This document shows positions 1-5,157 of a DNA stretch of 8,730 nucleotides, piece by piece. This DNA comes from JAVBKA01 sp031546715. GTDB taxonomy: Bacteria > Bacillota > Clostridia > Oscillospirales > UBA929. The DNA lies in the NCBI GenBank assembly GCA_031546715.1, contig JAVBKA010000015.1, forward strand, positions 1 to 8,730, given 5' to 3'. A program made the translations under genes and the position numbers. Within the stretch, counting starts at the first letter, position 1; the number at the start of each line of letters is the position of its first letter. The notes under the pieces were generated by a model, which saw nothing but the letters and a program-made list of their open reading frames with translations, was not told the DNA's origin and did no database searches.

Positions 1-1126
1 TTGTTTGCTCAGGAGCAACATAGAGCTTCATATCGTCTGCGATAATGCAAGCATATCCATCCGGTGCTGTTTCGTTGTTTACAAATCCAGATGCAGGTGC
101 GTTGTATGAGCCTGTCATCCATGAGAAGTGTGAGAACAGAACGCGTCCGGCTGAGTATTTTGCGTCAACATTAGAGAAGGTTTGTGTCATTGAGTCTGGG
201 TCAAGCAAGCCGCGTTGATTTGCGTCATAGTAGAACTTCAAAGCGCGCTTGTAAAAGCTATCGTCTGCTAAAAGTGATGTTGTCTCTTTGGTCATAATGT
301 TTGTTTCCATCAAGTGTGAAACATATTCGGTGTCAATGCCGTACATGAATGAAAGTGTTGAAACCTGTAGAGCTGTATACTTATCCCAGTCTGAGAAAAG
401 TGAGAAGCCGTAGACTTTTTCTCCTGACGGAGTTACAGGCTTTGCCTTAACCATAGCTTCAACAACATCTAAGTAGTCTTCAAGAGTTGCAGGAATTTTG
501 CTTCCTGATTTTTTGAAAGCGTCCCATTGAAGCATAGGCTGCCAGTTAAAGGAGTTGTAGCCCGCTGGTCCGATAGCAGTTGGCATAATCAGAAGGCTGC
601 CGGTGCTGTTGGATGTCTGTTCGCGTGAGTAATTTACTGCATCTTTGTAAACGTCGTTTGCAAAGATAGTTGGAAGCTTGTCAGCCACGGTGTCTAACGG
701 AAGAAGCATGTCTGCTTCCATTGCAAGCTTAGCTTGGTCAAGACCCTTAAAGCCGATAAGGTCTGGCAAGTCTCCAGCGGCAAGGTACTGCTGAAGCTTG
801 TTTTCGACTTCGTTACCTGTTGGGTAGAAGTCAATTTTAATCTTAGTGTCTTCATAGAGCTTCTTTGCTCCCCAGCCTTGCCAGATGCCTGACTCACTGG
901 TTACGCTCTGCTGAACAAATGCGGTAAGTGTAATTTCTTCTTTCTCGGAAGGTAGAACAGCCGCGGATTCAGAAGGCTCAGCGGATGCAGATTGTGCTCC
1001 CGATGGAGACGGAGATGTAGACGTAGATTGACTTGGACTGACTGATGGGGAACTGCAAGCAACCAGAAGTGCCAGCAGCATTAGTGCAGAGAGTGCGACA
1101 GCGATGATTCTCTTTGTGGATTTCAT
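1..1126 (-). CDS. Extracellular sugar-binding lipoprotein of a CUT1 ABC transporter (LplA/YtcQ-like), 3' end outside the window
   Basis: Substrate-binding component of a carbohydrate ABC importer, anchored to the outer face of the membrane. The open frame runs from the ATG at 1126-1124 to the left edge, giving 375 residues; related proteins are usually about 500-560 residues, so roughly the last third is missing. Residues 1-24 form a lipoprotein signal: basic KSTKR, a hydrophobic stretch, then LLVAC with lipidated Cys24. Residues 25-64 are a Ser/Pro/Thr/Ala-rich low-complexity tether. The mature domain follows (EITLTAFVQQSVTSESGIWQG, then a YPTGNEVENKLQQYLAAGDLPDL segment typical of this family). 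The start is fixed by AGGAGGAG at 1131-1138. It is the last gene seen of the permease operon, 68 nt after permease 2. The sugar bound cannot be read from the sequence. The family call is firm by motif and context; the exact subfamily is inferred. Confidence 0.88.
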   Translation of the reverse strand, partial: MKSTKRIIAVALSALMLLALLVACSSPSVSPSQSTSTSPSPSGAQSASAEPSESAAVLPSEKEEITLTAFVQQSVTSESGIWQGWGAKKLYEDTKIKIDFYPTGNEVENKLQQYLAAGDLPDLIGFKGLDQAKLAMEADMLLPLDTVADKLPTIFANDVYKDAVNYSREQTSNSTGSLLIMPTAIGPAGYNSFNWQPMLQWDAFKKSGSKIPATLEDYLDVVEAMVKAKPVTPSGEKVYGFSLFSDWDKYTALQVSTLSFMYGIDTEYVSHLMETNIMTKETTSLLADDSFYKRALKFYYDANQRGLLDPDSMTQTFSNVDAKYSAGRVLFSHFSWMTGSYNAPASGFVNNETAPDGYACIIADDMKLYVAPEQT

Positions 1127-1130
1127 ATTT

Positions 1131-1138
1131 CTCCTCCT
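1131..1138 (-). promoter_or_regulatory. Strong ribosome binding site of the sugar-binding lipoprotein gene
   Basis: AGGAGGAG on the minus strand lies just upstream of the ATG at 1126-1124, with 6 nt between the AGGAGG core and the start. It is among the closest matches to the Shine-Dalgarno consensus in the window. That fits the high output usually needed for a binding protein relative to its permeases (inference). Confidence 0.8.
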
Positions 1139-1152
1139 ATGAATTTTATATA

Positions 1153-1190
1153 TTTAGCGAAACATATCGCCTTTAGCGATATTATCGCTG
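1153..1190 (-). repeat. Tandem GCGA/TCGC hairpin repeats between permease 2 and the binding-protein gene
   Basis: Two near-identical units, each TTTAGCGA followed by 3-4 nt and TATCGC, lie side by side at 1153-1171 and 1172-1190. They can fold in two mutually exclusive ways: AGCGATA (1175-1181) with TATCGCT (1183-1189), or ATATCGC (1164-1170) with GCGATAT (1176-1182), both perfect 7-bp arms. No U-run follows on the minus strand, so a plain intrinsic terminator is unlikely. The position, starting 5 nt past the permease stop codon and upstream of the binding-protein ribosome binding site, suggests an mRNA-stabilising or processing element that raises the amount of binding protein, or a tandem protein-binding site. 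The repeats are directly visible; the function is inferred. Confidence 0.6.
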
Positions 1191-1194
1191 AATA

Positions 1195-2112
1195 TCAGCC
1201 TTTAACAGCACCAATCATGATGCCCTTAACAAAGTACTTCTGAAAAAACGGATACACAACCAAAATCGGCAAGATAGTAACGATACAGATTGTGTATTTT
1301 ACCGTAATCGGGGTTAATATGGAGGAAAGTGCGTCCCCCTCCATGGAGCTTGGGTCGGTGCGCATAATTTCAATAATTGCATTGGCTCGGTTTAGATAGT
1401 CGTACAATACATATTGAAGGGTGAACAGCTTGCTGTTTCTGACATACAGAACCGTATCCATAAAATTGTTCCACTGTCCCACAGCCGAAAAAACTGCAAT
1501 TGTTGCTAAAATGGGCTTACTAAGCGGCATAATCAGCCTGGTATAACGGGTAAGATATCCTGCTCCGTCAATTTCAGCGGATTCCTCTAGTGACGCTGGC
1601 AAGGACTCTATGTAGGTTTTGCATAAAATCAGGTTAAACGGTGTAACGACTGCCGGAAGGACGTACACTAAAAAGTTGTTGTAAAGTCCTAGCATGCGGT
1701 ATGTCATAAACAGCGGAATAAGTCCTGCGCTAAAGTACATTGTTATGACCACCATGCGGTAAAAAAACTTTCTCCCCCAAAACTCCATTCGAGTAAAGGC
1801 ATACGCAGGAAAAGAGGCGGCAATAATTGTGATAATTGTTCCGAGGATTGTTCGGGCAACCGATACAAGAGCCGCTGGAGCAATTGTTGAGAGCTTTAGA
1901 ACGTTTTTGTAGTTATCTAGGTGAAGTCCTCTGGGAATTAGTGTAATTTGTCCCGTTGAAACGAGCTGATTATCGCTGATTGTGTTTATTAGTATGTAGT
2001 AAAAAGGGAACAGGCAGGCGATTGTAAACAATCCGTAAAATAGACAAAGAAATGCATCTATTACCTTGTCGCCCCCGCTTTTTCTGAAAATCATGCCCTG
2101 AGCCTTAGCCAT
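1195..2112 (-). CDS. Carbohydrate ABC transporter permease, LplC/YtcP-like (CUT1 family)
   Basis: Inner-membrane permease subunit, 305 residues, paired with the upstream permease to form the import channel. Hydrophobic segments are seen around residues 20-43, 83-106, 118-140, 146-166, 199-215 and 273-290. The cytoplasmic EAA loop that contacts the ATPase is clear at 176-196 (EESAEIDGAG, then IMPL ending in Pro196). The C-terminus, YPFFQKYFVKGIMIGAVKG, is characteristic of LplC/YtcP proteins. I chose the ATG at 2112: it has AGGGGAGGGG at 2118-2127 with a 5-nt spacer, and it starts 16 nt after the previous stop. The frame stays open to 2244, but that would add 44 residues that overlap the end of permease 1 and resemble nothing in the family. 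No ATPase gene is in the window; a shared MsmX/UgpC-type ATPase encoded elsewhere is usual for such operons. Confidence 0.93.
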   Translation of the reverse strand: MAKAQGMIFRKSGGDKVIDAFLCLFYGLFTIACLFPFYYILINTISDNQLVSTGQITLIPRGLHLDNYKNVLKLSTIAPAALVSVARTILGTIITIIAASFPAYAFTRMEFWGRKFFYRMVVITMYFSAGLIPLFMTYRMLGLYNNFLVYVLPAVVTPFNLILCKTYIESLPASLEESAEIDGAGYLTRYTRLIMPLSKPILATIAVFSAVGQWNNFMDTVLYVRNSKLFTLQYVLYDYLNRANAIIEIMRTDPSSMEGDALSSILTPITVKYTICIVTILPILVVYPFFQKYFVKGIMIGAVKG

Positions 2113-2128
2113 TAATACCCCTCCCCTC

Positions 2129-3079
2129 TTAGAATAATGAGCTTCCGCGAACTTTTTTGGATAGTCTGTTAGCCGCAAAAACCAATATGATACTAATAAC
2201 TGATTTCCACATGCCGATTGCCGTTGCATATGAGATATTACCAAGCTTTAAGCCATTGTTATACACGTAAAGGTCAAGAACCTCTATGTAATCCTGTGTC
2301 ATCGCGTTTGAGAACACCATGTACTGGTCTATACCATTATTTACAATGTTTCCAATTTGAAGCACCAAGAGTACAAAGAATGTTGGAATCAAGTGAGGAA
2401 TTGTAATGTGGTAAATTTTCGCCATACGGGTTGCTCCGTCGATATCCGCAGCCTCGTAAATTTCTTGGTCAATGGAGGTTATGGCTGAAATATAAACGAT
2501 TGCGCCCCAGCCCAAGCCCTTCCACAAATGATAACCCAGCATTTTAATCCACATATAGCTCGTGTCCGCCAAATAATTCACAGGCGTATCAATAACCTTC
2601 CAGTTAATCAGAAGGTTATTAAGAAGCCCCTCTGTGGACAATAGCGAGAAGAATGCGGAGTATACCAAAACCCAGCTTATAAAGTTAGGGATTGTCGTCA
2701 GCGTTTGAACGGCCTTGCGGTATCGTTTTGACGGCACTTCCATTAGGAACACTGCGAAAAGCATTGGCAGTACCATGGAGAACAGGTACAAAAAGTTAAT
2801 ACCCAGCGTGTTTGCCATGACACGACCAAACTGCGAACGCAAAACAGGGTTTTGGAAAGGCATCAAAAACCATTTTAATCCGGTAAAGGTCAGCTTCTCA
2901 AGAGGAATCCCCGGCTTGTAATCAAAAAAAGCGTAAATCCAACCGTACAGGGGTAGATACGAAAAAATGAAAATTGCGGCGAGAAAAGGCAAAGTCAGTA
3001 GAAACAGGCGAAAGCCCGCTCTTTTCCGAGGATTTGCCGACATTTTTGTCATTGCCATCCCGTTGCTCATTGGCATCAT
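2129..3079 (-). CDS. Carbohydrate ABC transporter permease, LplB-like (CUT1 family)
   Basis: First permease of the operon, up to 316 residues, in the cytoplasmic membrane. Transmembrane segments are visible near residues 24-46, 90-113, 128-147, 190-203, 231-248 and 290-304. After the first segment comes SYLPLYGWIYAFFDYKPG, a signature of the LplB/YtePQ-type permeases. The EAA loop is at 208-228 (YEAADIDGA, then ITIP with Pro228). A positively charged cytoplasmic N-terminus (NPRKR) precedes the first membrane helix. The start is uncertain: ATG codons lie at 3079, 3076 and 3070, with GGAGG at 3081-3085. Spacers are 1, 4 and 10 nt respectively, so 3076 or 3070 is more likely than 3079 and the protein may lack the first one to three residues. 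It is followed after 16 nt by permease 2. Its promoter lies in the divergent region shared with the kinase gene. Confidence 0.93.
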   Translation of the reverse strand: MMPMSNGMAMTKMSANPRKRAGFRLFLLTLPFLAAIFIFSYLPLYGWIYAFFDYKPGIPLEKLTFTGLKWFLMPFQNPVLRSQFGRVMANTLGINFLYLFSMVLPMLFAVFLMEVPSKRYRKAVQTLTTIPNFISWVLVYSAFFSLLSTEGLLNNLLINWKVIDTPVNYLADTSYMWIKMLGYHLWKGLGWGAIVYISAITSIDQEIYEAADIDGATRMAKIYHITIPHLIPTFFVLLVLQIGNIVNNGIDQYMVFSNAMTQDYIEVLDLYVYNNGLKLGNISYATAIGMWKSVISIILVFAANRLSKKVRGSSLF

Positions 3080-3080
3080 T

Positions 3081-3085
3081 CCTCC
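3081..3085 (-). promoter_or_regulatory. Ribosome binding site of the LplB-like permease gene
   Basis: GGAGG on the minus strand sits only 1 nt from the first ATG (3079-3077), which is too close. The spacing is 4 nt to the second ATG (3076) and 10 nt to the third (3070). It therefore argues for translation starting at one of the later ATG codons. Confidence 0.65.
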
Positions 3086-3104
3086 ATTAAGATTTTGTGT
3101 CTTT

Positions 3105-3110
3105 ATTATA
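3105..3110 (-). promoter_or_regulatory. Candidate -10 element of the transporter operon
   Basis: A perfect TATAAT on the minus strand lies 26 nt upstream of the first permease ATG. No convincing -35 hexamer is found 16-18 nt upstream, around 3127-3134, where the DNA is AT-rich. That would fit a promoter dependent on an activator such as an AraC-type response regulator (inference). Part of this region is AT-rich enough for a chance match. Confidence 0.45.
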
Positions 3111-3147
3111 TTTGAATATAGGCAGTCTCGTATATAGTATAAATTTC

Positions 3148-3166
3148 TGAATTTTGCACAAATTCA
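3148..3166. promoter_or_regulatory. 19-bp palindrome in the divergent promoter region, candidate operator
   Basis: TGAATTTTGCACAAATTCA: perfect 7-bp arms TGAATTT (3148-3154) and AAATTCA (3160-3166) around a TGCAC centre. It lies between the candidate -10 of the transporter operon and the kinase promoter, where one bound protein could affect both directions. It does not match the CcpA cre consensus. The palindrome is plain in the sequence; its role as an operator is inferred. Confidence 0.45.
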
Positions 3167-3201
3167 CAGAACAAGCACGCAGAATGTTAGGATTCAATAA
3201 T

Positions 3202-3222
3202 TGCACTTAACGAATGCACTTA
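3202..3222 (+). repeat. 8-bp direct repeat TGCACTTA within the kinase promoter
   Basis: TGCACTTA occurs at 3202-3209 and again at 3215-3222, 13 bp start to start. It covers the candidate -35 and the spacer of the kinase promoter. The core TGCAC also occurs at 3155-3159, in the centre of the nearby palindrome. AraC-type regulators often bind direct repeats, so this is a candidate binding site (inference). Confidence 0.4.
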
Positions 3223-3235
3223 CATGTGTTATACT
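3207..3235 (+). promoter_or_regulatory. Predicted sigma-A-type promoter of the kinase gene
   Basis: An extended -10, TGTTATACT, spans 3227-3235, with hexamer TATACT at 3230-3235. A weak -35, TTAACG, lies at 3207-3212 with a 17-nt spacer. Transcription would begin near 3242, only about 11 nt before the ATG at 3253. The leader would then be little more than the ribosome binding site. This also rules against the in-frame ATG at 3214, which would not be on the transcript. Confidence 0.6.
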
Positions 3236-3241
3236 GCAATC

Positions 3242-3248
3242 GAGGTGA
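3242..3248 (+). promoter_or_regulatory. Ribosome binding site that sets the kinase start at 3253
   Basis: GAGGTGA matches the extended anti-Shine-Dalgarno complement (AAGGAGGTGATC). It leaves 6 nt from the end of AGGT to the ATG at 3253. No comparable site precedes the ATG at 3214, so the shorter, 604-residue protein is preferred. Confidence 0.75.
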
Positions 3249-3252
3249 GGAC

Positions 3253-5067
3253 ATGCCAAAACGCTTTTTCTTCAGGGGCTTCTATTCCCGTGCCCTTTTG
3301 CTCTGCATTATTATCATTATAACCGTGTCGTTATCACTATCATTTTTTGTCAGCAGCTTTGCAACGAAAAACGAAAAAGACAACTATCTCAAAAAATACG
3401 ATATTGCTATAAACAACCTCCATAGAAGCTATTACACCATTCAACGCAGGTTTCACAATGTCCTTGCCCCTATTTTCAATAGCCCAGCCCAATATGGTCA
3501 GTTATGCGACCTGCTTTTAACAGACAACGACCCCGCTCTGCCCATAAAAGCTAACTCAGACGTAGTTTTCTCTCTGGCGGAGGTTTGTGAACGTGATTTC
3601 GGTGCAAGAAGCGTTTTGCTGCACTCGAAAGTCACAGGCGACCTCTACCAGTTTGACCCACGCTACAACACTATAAGCATTATGCCTACTCCCGTTGATT
3701 TCCCCGAGTTCGACCCTTTTCTACCGGGCGCAATCTGTCAACAGTCGTTGACTAATCTTCAAGCGGGTATTACCGAACAGAGTATGCCAGTTTTCGGCGT
3801 GGTTGGAACAATTTCTCAAAACACAAGCAACGAAAGCATTGTACTGGGGCAAATTATCGTTCTGTACACCGTTTCTGAGTTCATCAGCTCACTGGAAGAA
3901 CATGCACTGGACGAAGGCTACATAATTGAAATTCTAAACCACAAGGGCGAGATTATTTTTAACTCCAAGGGTGATTATACACACACCGTCACCCTAGAAA
4001 GCATGACTAACCCCTCCCCCGCCACGGTCGCCTCCGCTCATTCAGTAGTCACCTTGGACAATAGGCGTTTTTATGAATCCGATTTGTACAACACTCGATA
4101 TAATTACAGTGTCAGATATTTAGCACCTGTGCCACAATACAAGGTTCAGGGGCTGATTTTCTTGCTTGCAATCTCCATTTGCCTGTTCTCAATAGGGGTT
4201 TACGGTGTGTCCCTTAGAAAAACCGACACAAAGGTACGGCTGATACAAAAGGGCATGGAGCGCGTTTGTCAAAACGACCTGACGACCCATATTTCAGAGA
4301 TAGAAGGGCATGACGAATTTGCGGAAATCATTCGGGATTTTAATACAATGGTGGACAAATTGCGGCAAAATGTAGACCAAATGTATATTATGGAGCTTCA
4401 ACAAAAAAAGGCTGAACTGTATGCAATGCAAACCAGCATCAACCCTCACTTTTTATACAATACCCTTGAGCTAATTCGCTTGCAGGCTGTAAACGGCGAT
4501 TCTGGCAGCGCATCAAGAATGATTCTTTTGCTTTCAAAAATCTACCGCGGGCAAATAAAGCAGCGCATGTATGTAACCCTTTCGGAAGAGCTTGATGTGT
4601 GCGAAAACTTAGTTTCGCTGTACCAATTCCGCTTTGAAAACTTTGAGTACGAGTTTGATATACCAAGCGAGCTTATGGGCTACGGCATACCAAAAAACAC
4701 CCTTCAACCCCTTATCGAAAACTACTTTGTACACGGTTTAGTGCCCGAATCCGAGGATAACTTGCTCTATATAACAGGGGAGCTTTTCGAGGATTCTGTC
4801 AGAGGGAAAATGCTTCGTATATCCGTGGAAGATAACGGCAAGCCGATAGAAACCGAGGTACTAAACGAGCTTAATAACCGCCTTGCAGGAACAACATTTT
4901 TATCCGAGGGTGACCAGGGCTTCGCCCTCACAAATGTCAACAGCCGCTTACGCATTGCCTTTGGCGAGGGCTGCGGGCTTACCTTGGTTCAATGCGAGAC
5001 AGGGTTTAAAATCGACATTCTGATTCGCCCATTTCTCACCGAGGAGCTTAATCAGTCGCTGACATGA
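3253..5067 (+). CDS. YesM-type sensor histidine kinase (HisKA_7TM-less, LytS/YesM class) with HAMP domain
   Basis: Membrane sensor kinase, 604 residues from the ATG at 3253. Order: short basic N-terminus, TM1 at about 14-36, an extracellular sensor domain of about 260 residues, TM2 at about 300-321, HAMP at 322-379, then a His_kinase domain of the YesM/LytS class with phospho-acceptor His399 in INPHFLYNTLE and a HATPase module. The N box is seen as LQPLIENYFVHG (Asn490, His494). The later glycine boxes are unusual: DNGKPI (527-532) where DNGxGI is expected, and GFAL (556-559) where GIGL or GxGL is expected. RL and FGEG after GFALTNVNSRL still match the family. Such kinases normally sit next to an AraC-type response regulator and control adjacent CUT1 sugar transporters. 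Here the gene diverges from the transporter operon and is followed by a palindrome and convergent hydrolase genes, so no regulator is adjacent on this side. The ligand is unknown. Confidence 0.93.
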   Translation: MPKRFFFRGFYSRALLLCIIIIITVSLSLSFFVSSFATKNEKDNYLKKYDIAINNLHRSYYTIQRRFHNVLAPIFNSPAQYGQLCDLLLTDNDPALPIKANSDVVFSLAEVCERDFGARSVLLHSKVTGDLYQFDPRYNTISIMPTPVDFPEFDPFLPGAICQQSLTNLQAGITEQSMPVFGVVGTISQNTSNESIVLGQIIVLYTVSEFISSLEEHALDEGYIIEILNHKGEIIFNSKGDYTHTVTLESMTNPSPATVASAHSVVTLDNRRFYESDLYNTRYNYSVRYLAPVPQYKVQGLIFLLAISICLFSIGVYGVSLRKTDTKVRLIQKGMERVCQNDLTTHISEIEGHDEFAEIIRDFNTMVDKLRQNVDQMYIMELQQKKAELYAMQTSINPHFLYNTLELIRLQAVNGDSGSASRMILLLSKIYRGQIKQRMYVTLSEELDVCENLVSLYQFRFENFEYEFDIPSELMGYGIPKNTLQPLIENYFVHGLVPESEDNLLYITGELFEDSVRGKMLRISVEDNGKPIETEVLNELNNRLAGTTFLSEGDQGFALTNVNSRLRIAFGEGCGLTLVQCETGFKIDILIRPFLTEELNQSLT

Positions 5068-5084
5068 GTTTGGGCGGTTTTATT

Positions 5085-5125
5085 CATAATTTAAGGGCGA
5101 ACATGATGTTCGCCCTTAAATTATG
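5085..5125. terminator. 41-bp perfect palindrome between convergent genes, probable bidirectional terminator
   Basis: Arms 5085-5104 and 5106-5125 are exact reverse complements of 20 bp around a single G at 5105. The GC-rich core GGGCGAAC pairs with GTTCGCCC, and the core is followed on either strand by TTAAATTAT, an imperfect U-tract. It lies 17 nt after the kinase stop codon and 32 nt beyond the GH31 stop, in the only gap between the two convergent genes, so it could end both transcripts. The U-tract is weaker than in a textbook intrinsic terminator. The rest of the 90-nt gap shows nothing else. Confidence 0.65.
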
Positions 5126-5157
5126 GGTGTATTTATGCCACAAACGTGTTTTCTGGC

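Noticed and set aside
694..897. Minus-strand 67-residue open frame
   Set aside because: It is out of frame inside the sugar-binding lipoprotein gene, which has clear signal peptide and family features; no ribosome binding site of note.
1127..1194. Separate promoter for the binding-protein gene
   Set aside because: AT-rich TATATAAAAT on the minus strand could be a -10, but no -35 fits and the region is dominated by the hairpin repeats; not supported enough to list.
2113..2244. 44-residue N-terminal extension of permease 2
   Set aside because: The extension overlaps the end of permease 1 in another frame. The ATG at 2112 has a strong ribosome binding site and gives the normal family length.
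3214..3252. Upstream in-frame ATG for the kinase
   Set aside because: It lies inside the predicted promoter, lacks a ribosome binding site, and the ATG at 3253 has GAGGTGA at good spacing.
3258..3269. AAAACGCTTTTT resembling the core of a CcpA cre site
   Set aside because: The conserved flanking TG and CA are missing, and the bases are the codons for the kinase N-terminus (Lys-Arg-Phe-Phe). Probably chance.
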